Positions 1 to 7,793 are shown, numbered from the stretch's first letter. The stretch: 10,399 nucleotides of DNA from Euperipatoides rowelli (GCA_003024985.2 PXIH01S0006702.1); one strand, 5' to 3'. The notes: generated from the sequence alone by a model not told the origin. Made by a program: numbers and translations.

Positions 1-1131
1 CCCCCCCCCAAGTATAATTGCAATCCAAATAAATTATCAGCATAATTATTATCACATGTGGATAGAAATAATTTTAGGGAATAACAAGCGAATAACTACG
101 ATCACAGTGCATCTATTAACTTTTAAGTAATAACAGTTCTACGATCGATCGTGTTGTTGTTTTGTTTAGTGTAAAATGTTATGCGGATTTTAATTTGTAA
201 GCAGATTGAAATTATTAATAAAGTTGTTATTTGATACTTATGTTTATACAGCTGTATTATAATAAATAATTAAAAGTAGCAGTACATATTTATCATATTC
301 AGGTATCATGTTTTTGGGAGTTTACAGACCTATCTCTACCTTTCAAAGAATCTGCATATATAAAAAAATATTCTAAGTAAGCTTAATTTTTAATGCTAAA
401 GTTTATAGTACTTAAAATTTTGATTGGTTAAAAACAAAAAGTGCTTCTCTCTTCAAAAATTACATTTAATAAAATAATACAACTTCCTCATCCAATATTT
501 GAAAATGAATTTGCTGAAACTATATTCTTTTAGTGCTCTTACTATAAATAGAAAAATGAAAATGATAGATTGAAATCATCATTTATTTAAGTTGATTGTT
601 TCCTTATTGTCATTTCTGCATTTCAAATTAATCCCCTTATTAAAAAAATATCAAGTTTCTTCAAATGTTAATTTTTATTGACATTTATCATAAATTTATT
701 TTTGTAATTTCTACAATTACTTAAATATAGAAATGAAGTGATATAGGCTAGTCATATTTTTATCTTCTTATTTACTGATTAATATTTCATTGTTAGCTTA
801 AAATAATTTATCTTTTTAATTAAGAAAACTGCCAATAACAATAATAAAATGCTGTAATCTAATCATACTTTTTTAAGCATTTTGTTTTTAATAATTCCTG
901 GTTAGAATATAATAATTCAGTAATTAGAATATTTCGAATAAGCAGTTCTGAATACTGTAATTTCAAGAAGTTTCCTAAAAAATAAAATATAATAAAGTTT
1001 TTAGTATAAATCATTTGCAGAACACAATTATTGTTAAATAATCTGGAATAAAAACTAATTTTTGATTGTTAAGCTTTCATTGAAATAAATTTAGATAATA
1101 TATGGAATGCTGAATGCATCAAATCGGGCAC
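1..1131. other. AT-rich stretch with no recognisable gene
   Basis: The window opens with a run of nine C and continues as AT-rich DNA. Neither strand shows a long open frame, a protein motif, a repeat copy shared with the rest of the window or an RNA gene that I can recognise. The many short A and T runs are typical of intergenic or intronic DNA in an AT-rich animal genome. Function unknown. Confidence 0.6.
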
Positions 1132-1200
1132 GATTCCAGTTTACAGTTCCCCCTCCAAGATGGCCGCTAAATCCAGACGAAATTACCGATAATTAGTGGA
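1132..1200 (+). repeat. Left arm of a long inverted repeat
   Basis: The arm begins GATTCCAGTTTACAGTT and continues with a C run, CTCCAAGATGG and, further in, CCAGACG-AATTA and ATAATT. The same sequence occurs in reverse complement at 2703-2776. The outer 33 bases match almost perfectly apart from one missing C and one substitution. The inner half needs a 5-base gap and is weaker. The pair could be the terminal inverted repeats of a 1645-bp DNA transposon derivative, or two independent insertions of one short repeat in opposite orientation. No clear target-site duplication is visible outside the arms (left flank GGGCAC, right flank TAGCCT), so the first reading is not proven. Confidence 0.7.
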
Positions 1201-1589
1201 TGCATTCATAATTTCAAACTATTGAATTGTTATTGAAAATCTAAATTAACAAATTACTAATGCATCTTATGAGTAATTTACATCTGGTATTATAAAATAT
1301 TTTAACGAGATACTAAACTTAAAACCACACGACTAACCCGAGCTCCAAATTATTTGAAAAATATTTTAATATTTATGGTAGGCTACACATTTGCAAGCAA
1401 ATGTTGAGAAGAAATAATAATTTAACTTAGCCAATTTATTTAATTTTCCAAACGATCTATTTTTAATTGCAGGTATTATTTTTTTTCATTAGGCTATGCC
1501 AAAATTTAGATCGTAATTCTATGTAATTTATAATATAGACACTGAGTTTAAAGAAATAAAAATTGTATAGGCTTATTTGTCTGATTATT
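1201..1589. other. AT-rich interior of the inverted-repeat block, no gene
   Basis: This stretch lies between the left inverted repeat and the tandem array. I see only short AT-rich words, with no open frame, motif or clear internal repeat. If the flanking inverted repeats define a transposon, this is non-coding internal sequence. Confidence 0.5.
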
Positions 1590-1910
1590 GAAATCCACTA
1601 TATCTCAACCCTAGGATAATCTAATTGTGCAATAAACCCCTTTTTGATAGTTTTAACATTTAATTTTATTACTAACCTTATCCTGAACTCTAACTCCAAC
1701 TAGGTGTGAAATCCGCTATGCCCCAAACCTATGATAAGTTACAATAATGGCTTTATGAGATTTTTAATATTTCATTTGATCACTAATCTTAACCTTTACC
1801 CTGAACCCTAACTGCGACTATTTGTGAGATCCACCATGCCCCAACCCTAGGATAATCAAGAGTGGCAATAACCCTTTTTATCACATCTGTAAATCTTTAC
1901 TACAACCTTT
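1590..1910 (+). repeat. 118-bp tandem repeat, about 2.7 copies
   Basis: Three consecutive units start at 1590, 1708 and 1826, giving an exact period of 118 bp twice. Each unit starts GARATCCRC, then carries a CCCCAACCCTAGGATAA-like segment, then a T-rich segment, then TTACTAAYCTTA followed by CCTGAAC(T/C)CTAAC. The third unit stops about two thirds through, near 1910. Divergence between units is moderate, so this is an old array. The repeated CTAACC and CCCTAAC words look faintly telomere-like but do not form a regular telomeric array. A single inverted copy lies at 6908-7020, so the unit is dispersed as well as tandem. A weak fourth relative may lie near 2030-2070 (CCTAACCTTAAGAC... GCTAACTCTAAC). 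Confidence 0.85.
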
Positions 1911-2174
1911 TGGGAAAAGGATTCATGTAAATTTTTATTTTCATATGAACAAATTAAACCTATAATATTTTTAAAAATTTTTTAAACCTTAAAAGTAAAG
2001 CAACAGAATAGAGTTGCAAAAGCTGCCATTTCCTAACCTTAAGACTACACTGACGCTAACTCTAACTTACATTACAGTATGTTAAAAGGATTTTCAACCA
2101 AAAATAAAGTTACCTAGTAAATTCAATGATATGCTAACCTGAAAACTACACAGCCTATCTCAAACTTATATAAA
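1911..2174. other. AT-rich DNA between tandem array and Helitron
   Basis: No gene is visible. A few words such as CTAACCTTAAG and GCTAACTCTAAC near 2030-2070 echo the CTAACC-rich part of the 118-bp unit. They may be a decayed extra copy, but the match is too short to be sure. Confidence 0.4.
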
Positions 2175-2502
2175 TCTCCTATATAAAAGAGAAAATGTGT
2201 CCTCCTGTCCTTCTATACAAATCCACAGTTTACAAGCCAGGATCGTGAAATTTTACAGAAGGACATATTAAAGCACGGCCGAGGCAACTAAAAAAATTTG
2301 AACTCAAAATTAATTAAAAAAACGTTAAAATGCTGGGCCATTCCGGGTATTTCTAGGTAGTTTCTAAGCAAATCTACAGTTTACAAGCGTAGATCNTGAA
2401 ATTTTAAAGACGGGCGTATTAAAACACAGCCGAGGCAACTAAAAAAATTTGAAATCAAAATTAACCCTTAAAATGCCGGGCAACGCCGTGTACTTCAGCT
2501 AG
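2175..2502 (+). mobile_element. Non-autonomous Helitron, 328 bp
   Basis: The element starts TCTCCTATATAAAAGAG directly after an A and ends with the diagnostic CTAG (2499-2502) directly before a T. That is the A|T insertion preference and TC...CTRR end structure known for Helitrons. Just inside the 3' end a GC-rich segment, GCCGGGCAACGCCGTG (2475-2490), can form a short hairpin about 11 bases before the end, as expected for the family's 3' terminator. Helitrons move by rolling-circle replication and make no target duplication; none is seen. There is no Rep/helicase reading frame, so movement would need enzymes from an autonomous relative. Two 151-bp offset repeats fill the body (see separate entry). 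One ambiguous base lies at 2396. Confidence 0.85.
2220..2464 (+). repeat. Internal 151-bp duplication inside the Helitron
   Basis: The segment starting AATCCACAGTTTACAAGC at 2220 recurs as AATCTACAGTTTACAAGC at 2371, an offset of 151 bp. Both copies go on with GATC-TGAAATTTTA, then CGAGGCAACTAAAAAAATTTGAA, broken by a few substitutions. Between them, at about 2328-2362, lies AAAATGCTGGGCCATTCCGGG followed by a GGTAGT end. This aligns with the true Helitron 3' terminus at 2471-2503 (AAAATGCCGGGCAACGCCGTG, then GCTAGT). The first unit therefore carries a decayed copy of the element's own 3' end. Confidence 0.85.
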
Positions 2503-2529
2503 TAAATAATATAAACAAGTGACCTGGAA

Positions 2530-2573
2530 GACCGTCATTGGATGACGGACATACAATATGTAGTAGTAGTAGT
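2530..2573 (+). repeat. Strong short hairpin followed by a (TAG)n microsatellite
   Basis: CCGTCAT (2532-2538), loop TGG, then ATGACGG (2542-2548) form a perfect 7-bp stem; G2530 can also pair with C2550 across one mismatch. Thirteen bases on, about four TAG/GTA repeats (2561-2573) run into an A tract. A structured segment followed by a simple-repeat tail is the arrangement seen at the 3' end of many SINEs and LINEs. I see no tRNA-like A and B boxes upstream, because the Helitron ends only about 28 bp before it. A retroposon tail is an inference. Confidence 0.55.
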
Positions 2574-2702
2574 AAAAAAATTCTATACCGTACTAACTTT
2601 GATTTGAAAAATCTGTCGAATTAACTATAATGTGTGTGGATAATAAGCATGGTATTGTAATTTTAAAAAAGAATTAAGTATGCATGCTCTAAAATCCACA
2701 GC

Positions 2703-2776
2703 TCATTCAATTATAGATAATTACGTCTGGGGTCTAGACTTGTTGGCATCTTGGAGGGGAACTGTAAACTGGAATC
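2703..2776 (-). repeat. Right arm of the long inverted repeat
   Basis: This is the reverse complement of the left arm at 1132-1200. Read on the minus strand from 2776 it gives GATTCCAGTTTACAGTT, CCCCTCCAAGATG, then CCAGACGTAATTAT and ATAATT. It has one fewer C in the C run and extra bases before CCAGACG. With the left arm it brackets the tandem array and the Helitron. Confidence 0.7.
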
Positions 2777-2825
2777 TAGCCTCAAAATATTATTAGCAAC
2801 ATTTGAATCCATATAAATTAAATAG

Positions 2826-2942
2826 AAATCTCAGCAGAGAAGATTCAACATTATTATCTGTGAAGGTGCTCTTAAGCTTTTTGATTATTCTGAAAGAAAT
2901 TCAATCTGTGCCATGCAACATGACCCTCCTAGTTTTTACCTC
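2826..2942 (+). other. Small open frame of unknown origin, low confidence
   Basis: In the frame starting at 2826, after a TAG at 2823, about 39 codons read open to a TAA at about 2943. The peptide has a non-random look for AT-rich DNA (ICEGALKLFDYSERNS, then AMQHDPPSFYLI). There is no ATG at its start and no convincing splice acceptor. It is followed at once by a hairpin and an A run, so it might be the coding tail of a retroposed copy. I do not recognise the protein, and chance remains a real possibility. Confidence 0.25.
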
Positions 2943-2948
2943 ATCTAA

Positions 2949-2993
2949 CATTTTAAACCGAAATGTTTAAAATGGAAAAAAAAAAAAAAAAAA
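2949..2993 (+). repeat. Perfect 10-bp inverted repeat followed by an A18 run
   Basis: CATTTTAAAC (2949-2958) and GTTTAAAATG (2965-2974) are perfect reverse complements around a 6-base loop, CGAAAT. One G later comes an uninterrupted run of 18 A (2976-2993). The A run could be the tail of a retroposed sequence on the plus strand. No AATAAA signal precedes it, so a plain A-rich microsatellite beside a hairpin is the alternative. Confidence 0.6.
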
Positions 2994-3117
2994 TTCTTAG
3001 TAAACTTATGAAAGAGCTTTACAGTTAAAATGATTTTCAGAAAGATACTAAGGATTTTATTCATTTACAACAATAAAAATACAAATTGCATTACAATTAT
3101 TTAAGATTTTCGTCCAC

Positions 3118-4262
3118 AAAGTATATAACTCTTAATTACAAACAAATTATTGATCATAAATATAATATATGAAGTTATAAATAAAACTGCAAAGTTTTTT
3201 TAAAATAAAAGGCATTCCATCTGGAGTACTGTTATGTTTATTAGGCAGTCTCACTAATTATCTATAAATCCAAGAAGTTTCTACTTGCCTAATCGGAAGA
3301 CTATGTAAATAAGTAGGCAGTCTTTCAAAGCCTAATGGAGGGAACATATTCACAATGTTTTAAAATAAGCTCCAATATTTCTAATAGTATCATCAATATT
3401 CCTGTCAGGTAAGCATACATGGCGCCTCACATTTATCATACCTGTGCACTTTTTTAAAGCAGTATAATATTACTTATAATTCTATCATATTCTTTTAGTT
3501 TTGCATCATGAACAAGTTTTTAATTTTACAATTTAATCCAATTCTTCTTTGGATGAATCATTTTTAAACATTTCATTCTTGTTTTTAATCAGTAATGCAA
3601 TGGCTTTATTAAACCAACTGGGATTATTACCGGTTACTATTTTTTTTTCCAGTGGAAACGCATTGTTTATAAATTTCTTTAAGCTTAGAGCTAAAAGTAA
3701 CAAGTTCATTTACATAAACTATTTCAAAAATAGGATTCCAATCGAATACAGACACAATTCTACTAAATGAACAAAAATTAGACCTTTTTTAAGGCCTTAA
3801 ATAATAAAATTCTTTATCAATAGACATTGTAGATATTAAATCACAACAATTAAGAGTTATTAAATTATGATCAGAGGTAGAAATTGAATGTTTAATTGAA
3901 ACTTTATAATCCAATCCACCACTATAGTACCTAGCATTTATCAATAATAATATTTCTTCAAGTCGGTTTTTGATCAACTGTTTAAAATAATGTAGAGATG
4001 AAATTTCACTAGTCTTCAGATCATTAAAATCTCCAGCAACGAATATATTACTTAGCCCCTGGTATTAATAGTGTATTTCTGTCAATCTAAATCTGATAAA
4101 TTCTTTAATTAACTCTGCATTTTTATCCTTTGGTGAACATAAATCACAATTATAGAAAAAAACGGAACATCTCTTGGTAAATAGTTTGATCTGCTGTACA
4201 GGATTGAAATTGGCCTTTGACTTAGATTGGGCCAGAAACCACAGGAAGTGATATATGCTCAT
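3118..4262 (-). pseudogene. LINE (non-LTR retrotransposon) remnant: APE endonuclease, linker, start of reverse transcriptase
   Basis: Read on the minus strand this is an ordered piece of a LINE second ORF. From 4262 the endonuclease frame runs with one internal TAA (4065-4067) to a stop at 3789. It contains NIFVAGDFNDL, whose GDFN (4023-4034) is the AP-endonuclease core motif, and TSDHNLITL (SDH at 3867-3875), the catalytic Asp-His motif near that domain's end. The same frame continues past the stop at 3789 (VFDWNPIFEIV, FSSKLKEIYKQCV). It then shifts to PSWFNKAIALLIKNKNEMF (from about 3622), the basic linker that precedes reverse transcriptase in this superfamily. After another shift, NMFPPLGFERLP and, at 3227 downward, TPDGMPFILKKL match the first reverse transcriptase block. 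Stops and frameshifts then accumulate and the match fades near 3118. The endonuclease start, the polymerase active site and the 3' end are missing. The domain type suits the Jockey/CR1/L2 group; the clade was not determined. Confidence 0.88.
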
Positions 4263-4331
4263 ATATAGGCATAAAAAACCTTCAAAACTTTAAGAGACAG
4301 GAAGTGACCTACTGAGCATGACAGGAAGTGA
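4241..4331 (+). repeat. Three copies of ACAGGAAGTGA (ETS-like motif)
   Basis: The identical 11-mer ACAGGAAGTGA occurs at 4241, 4297 and 4321, spaced 56 and 24 bp apart. Its core GGAAGT is the consensus bound by ETS-family transcription factors in animals. The cluster lies at the 5' edge of the minus-strand LINE remnant; the first copy overlaps its open frame. It could be a relic of that element's own upstream promoter region, a host regulatory cluster, or a decayed short repeat. The sequence alone cannot decide. Confidence 0.5.
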
Positions 4332-5421
4332 ACAAACCAGAACCAGAAATATCCCAGAACTAGTATTTACCCCTATAACATTTCTGTCAATTCCCATATT
4401 TCCTTACTTTTTATATAGCCTATTGTTATCCTAAATAATTTTAAAAATTCTTTATGAACTTTTTTTTTGAAAATTGAAATAAAATAATGAATTTAGATAT
4501 ACATTTTTCCTGAAAAAAATTAAGTTTAAATTAATCGATTATTTAAAATTAACATTCTCATCTCATTAATAATTCCGTTATTAATTAGTTAATAATCTTA
4601 ACCTTGTTAGTAAATTATTAGAATATTTCTATCATGATTAATCACTAAGGTTTCTTTTGTTTTGTAGACTAAGTTACATAAAAAAATTCTAATTATTATT
4701 TTTAGTTTTAAATTTAGTTTTAATTTTAATTAGAACAGAGATGGATAATGACCTAGAATTACCAGAATAATTGAAGAAGTGATCTATAGCTCTGTATTCT
4801 CTATTATGAATTTAACCTTTTTAGGATTTAATGAACCTAGCTGCATAAATATAACATAATTATTACCTTTGTTGCATTTCCATTTCTCTGAATAACCTGT
4901 TAACGTTTCCTTCCATCTGCTTGCTGCCTGTTGCTTTACATCTCATTAATTTTTGTTTGTTTGTTTGATGTTAAGTTTTATAATAGTATTGTTTTGTTTT
5001 TTTCTAATTAATTTTTCTTTACAGTTTTCAAAATGCCTATTTGCATCATCTCATTCTCTCATTTCTTTTTTTTTGGTCATTTTTTTGAAATCTGCATGTT
5101 GTTTAAAATGTTTTTTTTAGTTAGATTATCTGAAACATTAACCAATGGTGGCATTAATCCTCTTAATTATTGAATGTTCTTTTTGGCAGTTTTGAGATAG
5201 TTGTAGTTGAGAAGAATAAAGAAAATCAGCATCATAATTTGCCAAATTACTTTTCTGTAATTTATTCAGATCGATAAAGTATTTTTAAATTAGTTTAATT
5301 GAATATAGAACAAATCTGTATTTTTAATAAGAAACCTAATACACACATTAATCTTTATTTGAACCAACATTATGCGATTCTGGTCAAAATAATATATAGC
5401 CTTGAGGTGTAACTCCTTGGA
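4332..5421. other. AT-rich stretch with no supported gene
   Basis: This holds many T runs and low-complexity words such as TTAGTTTTAAATTTAGTTTT near 4703 and TTTGTTTGTTTGTTTG near 4955. Good-looking splice acceptor contexts occur near 5024 (T-rich tract, TTTACAG) and 5120 (TTTTTTTTAG). The open frames after them are short and lack clear donors or protein similarity. It may be intronic. Confidence 0.5.
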
Positions 5422-5429
5422 GTTCCATG

Positions 5430-5584
5430 CAGGGGTGTTGAGAGCTTGTATGGGGCCCAGAGCAAAAATTTTTATGGTACCTTTGTGTAACCCAAAAAAA
5501 AATTATATTAGCCCCCTTGGCAGTCCCTCTTTAGTTACTAAGGACCCAAATACTTTTGCCCCCCCCCCCCTCTCGATACCCCTG
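5430..5584. mobile_element. hAT-type MITE, 155 bp, with degenerate 8-bp target duplication
   Basis: The left end CAGGGGTGTTGAGAG (5430-5444) and the right end CTCTCGATACCCCTG (5570-5584) are inverted repeats matching at 13 of 15 positions. The CAGGGG start is characteristic of hAT-superfamily transposons, which duplicate 8 bp on insertion. The 8 bases outside the left end are GTTCCATG (5422-5429) and outside the right end ATTTCATG (5585-5592), a 6 of 8 match that fits an old duplication. The interior has no coding capacity, so the element would need a transposase supplied elsewhere. A run of 12 C (5559-5570) abuts the right terminus. The open frame across 5402-5650 is a shadow of this repeat, not a gene. 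Confidence 0.85.
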
Positions 5585-5780
5585 ATTTCATGCCTAGAAT
5601 CTCCATTTGAGTCATTTAGATTTGTCATTTTGTCATCGAGTCGTTTGTAAAGATTATTTTTTCATTTTGAATAATTTTTTTTTGTCATTGAATTGTTTAA
5701 CAAAAATAAAAATCCTAGTGAGCTGTAATTTTGATTTATTTTATAAAATTTGTGATGTCAATTAATTATATTAAAAAACA

Positions 5781-5980
5781 AATTTTCTCTGTGTGTCTGT
5801 CATTCCGAACTCTTAAAATTGCATTTTCTCCCTAATGGTTTGTCCAATTAAGTTGAAATTTGAAATTGATGTTCCCGTAGAGGTTTAGAATATGTATATA
5901 AAAGGTCAAGGTCCTAGGGGGGCCCCAAAAAATCTAAACTTTTTAAAATGCTCCAATTAATTTGAAATTTGTGTTACAGA
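5781..5980 (+). repeat. Probable dispersed repeat, unclassified
   Basis: The stretch TCTCTGTGTGTCTGTCATTCC, followed by CATTTTCTCCCTAATGG and TCCAATTAAGTTGAAATTTG, has the look of common interspersed repeats in animal genomes. That resemblance is from memory and was not tested. TCCAATTAAGTTGAAATTTG at 5843 recurs as TCCAATTAATTTGAAATTTG at 5952, an offset of 109 bp with one mismatch in 20, so there may be a partial tandem duplication. Near 5911 a GGTCCTAGGGGGGCCCC segment is unusually GC-rich for this window. Ends and class are not determined. Confidence 0.45.
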
Positions 5981-6797
5981 CAAAAATGTAAAGATTGTAT
6001 AAACAGGAGAATCTTTTAAAAAACACTACAAATTCAATAAGTAAAAATGTAATTTGAAAATATATATAAATGAAATAATAAAATAATATTGTAGACAGAC
6101 TATTGTTTTTAATCATTGGAACATTTCTGTAATATCCCATTAAAGTAGTTTATCAATGATAAGTTTCACCTAAAAATATGTGTTTAATTAATCAATTTGG
6201 AAAATTTAAACTGAAACATATAAAAATTTGCAAGTATAAACGTTGTTTACAAAAAATAAAACCCAGATGCTGACGTTTAATTGACGTAGCCAAAGGATAA
6301 AATCTCAATGGTTTTTGGGCTAGAGGAAAATGCATATCTGGGATCCAGAAGACGCTAGTCATGACTTCATTATGTTATTGTTTAGAAAAATAGTCAACAA
6401 ACATGTTATAAAGTTTTGAAGAAGAAAAAAAAAAGAACAGAGAAAAAAGTTACTTTCTTAGCATCAATAAAAAATCCATAAAATTTTGAGACAATTCTTG
6501 GGATTGAAGTCAATTTTAAGAAAATTTAAACCCTCCGGGCGGCTTTTATACGTTAGCTTATTAACTTTACGCGATAATGAGAACAATTTAACTATTATTT
6601 CCAATGTTTTTAATAATATTTCTTAAACATTCTTAGAGATTATATTTTTTAATGCAAATAAAAAACTGTTAAAGATTTATTTTCAACCTACTTGTGTTTG
6701 TTTTGAGCTGCCTTTATAAAAACCACAGACTGCAAATAAAAAAAAATCAGGCTTTGAATCATTGATCTACATTTTGATAGAAGTACCTAGAAACGGT
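5981..6797. other. AT-rich stretch with no recognisable gene
   Basis: No coding frame is supported. The minus-strand open frame at 5943-6140 is composed almost wholly of F, I, L, N and Y and overlaps the repeat before it, as expected from AT-rich non-coding DNA. A locally GC-richer patch (6535-6575, CCCTCCGGGCGGC) is unexplained. Confidence 0.5.
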
Positions 6798-7064
6798 ATC
6801 CAATAAGTGACAATTACCACGTTTTTAACATCTGCGCATATATTTTTGTCATTACGAGAGCCAACAGAGTTGGTGTCAAATTATCAAAATCGATTAAAAA
6901 TGATTATTTCACCTCTAGATTATCCTAGGGTTCAAGCCTGATGTGTTAAATACATAGTAGGAGTTAGAATTCAGGGTAAGGTTAGGGCTGTAAATAATAA
7001 AATAAAGCTGCTATCCATTTACTAAAATGTTACTTATTGGATCTGGGTTCTAGGCTCTCGTCAT
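6798..7064. repeat. Two interleaved inverted-repeat pairs around a dispersed repeat copy
   Basis: ATCCAATAAGT begins at about 6798, and its reverse complement ACTTATTGGAT lies near 7031-7041. ATTACGAGAGCC, near 6852-6863, has a near-perfect reverse complement GGCTCTCGTCAT near 7052-7064. The order is A, B, then inverted A, then inverted B, so this is not a simple nested pair of terminal repeats. The inverted copy of the 118-bp unit lies between them. This may be the edge structure of an element that carries the 118-bp unit. Each match is short, so coincidence is not excluded. Confidence 0.4.
6908..7020 (-). repeat. Inverted dispersed copy of the 118-bp repeat unit
   Basis: On the minus strand this reads GCCCTAACCTTACCCTGAATTCTAACTCC, broken here as GCCCTAACCTTA and CCCTGAATTCTAACTCC. 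Further on comes AACCCTAGGATAATCTA (plus positions 6916-6932), a 17-base exact match to 1607-1623 in the first tandem unit. The T-rich part (TTTATTTTATTATTTA) also aligns. Only about one unit is present. It is 5 kb from the array and in the opposite orientation, so the unit is an interspersed repeat as well as a tandem one. Confidence 0.8.
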
Positions 7065-7735
7065 TCTGGTTGGTCTGTGAAGAAAACGGCTGTCTGGTCT
7101 GACTACCAAACCACTATTACTGGAGTACACGCGAGATTTTTCAGGCAAAATTCTAGACTTGACGTCAGCGTCTGGATTTATATTTTGATACATATTGGAA
7201 TAAAAGTTGAATTTTGATACAAATTTGGATCGAAAATAACAAATTGATCAATTAAACAAGCATTTTTTATTACAAAAATACACATAAATCAATGAAGTTG
7301 AAATAGGCATTGATATACCACTTTAATGTAGAGACTAAAAATTGAATGATCCGTTNNTANTATTGCAAAGGGATATTTTTTCTTACCATATTTCCAATAT
7401 GGTCTGCTTTAGCCAATCTCCGAGGTCTTGCACACTAGGACATTATTTCACTAGTAATTAAGGGAAATTAAAAACACGACACCAACATCCTGACATCAAA
7501 GGTTGCTTTGGATTGTTTGAAAACGGTTTAATAAATGTTGATTATCTTAATTATTTATCGAATGAGAAGAAATAACAAATTAATCATGACAATATACTTT
7601 AATAAAATTCTAATTGGTTAATTTCTTTTTGTGTGTGTGTATTTGTGGGCTGGGAGGGGGAATTGGGCATTTATTTGTTTTTTTTAAAAATTAAAACTTT
7701 CTTTTTTTTTCATATTTACTTAATTTATTTTTTAG
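7065..7735. other. Non-coding stretch upstream of the putative exons
   Basis: No gene is visible. Small items: a full palindromic TGACGTCA, the consensus for CREB/ATF-type factors in animals, at 7160-7167; an inverted repeat CCATATT-TCC-AATATGG at 7386-7402; a short (GT)n run near 7630; and ambiguous bases at 7356, 7357 and 7360. None is shown to be functional. If the exons at 7736 and 8037 are real, the DNA just before 7736 is intron. Confidence 0.45.
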
Positions 7736-7793
7736 CTTTAAATGCAATACATTTTTCAAATCATGAGTTTATTACCAGTACTATAAAAATAAG
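7736..7793 (+). CDS. Putative internal exon of an unidentified gene
   Basis: The stretch is preceded by a long pyrimidine tract and TTTTTTAG (acceptor AG at 7734-7735) and followed by AAG|GTACCA (donor GT at 7794-7795), both near the animal splice consensus. In the phase required by the next exon it reads open: LNAIHFSNHEFI, then TSTIKI. The split codon at its 3' end (AG) is completed by G8037 to give Arg. The intron to the next exon would be 243 bp. No ATG is assigned, so earlier exons would lie upstream, possibly outside the window. A 58-base frame free of stops is weak evidence alone. The case rests on the two splice sites and on phase agreement with 8037-8268. Confidence 0.45.

Noticed and set aside
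1797-1815. Telomere-like CCCTGAACCCTAAC words
   Set aside because: They do not form a regular hexamer array and are part of the 118-bp unit.
3549-3770. 73-codon plus-strand open frame
   Set aside because: It is antisense to the LINE linker (PSWFNKAI region) on the minus strand.
4741-4860. Roughly 37-codon open frame on the plus strand
   Set aside because: No start, splice signals or similarity; length is within chance expectation.
5024-5172. Possible exons after strong acceptor-like sites at about 5024 and 5120
   Set aside because: Acceptors look good, but the frames are short, no clear donors follow, and the peptides show no recognisable motif.
5402-5650. 82-codon plus-strand open frame
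   Set aside because: It lies across the hAT MITE; its proline-rich part comes from the C12 run. Explained by the repeat.
5943-6140. 65-codon minus-strand open frame rich in F, I, Y and L
   Set aside because: Composition is that of translated AT-rich non-coding DNA, and it overlaps a probable dispersed repeat.
7160-7167. Palindromic TGACGTCA (CRE consensus) as a promoter element
   Set aside because: A single 8-mer with no nearby transcription start evidence; mentioned only as a note.
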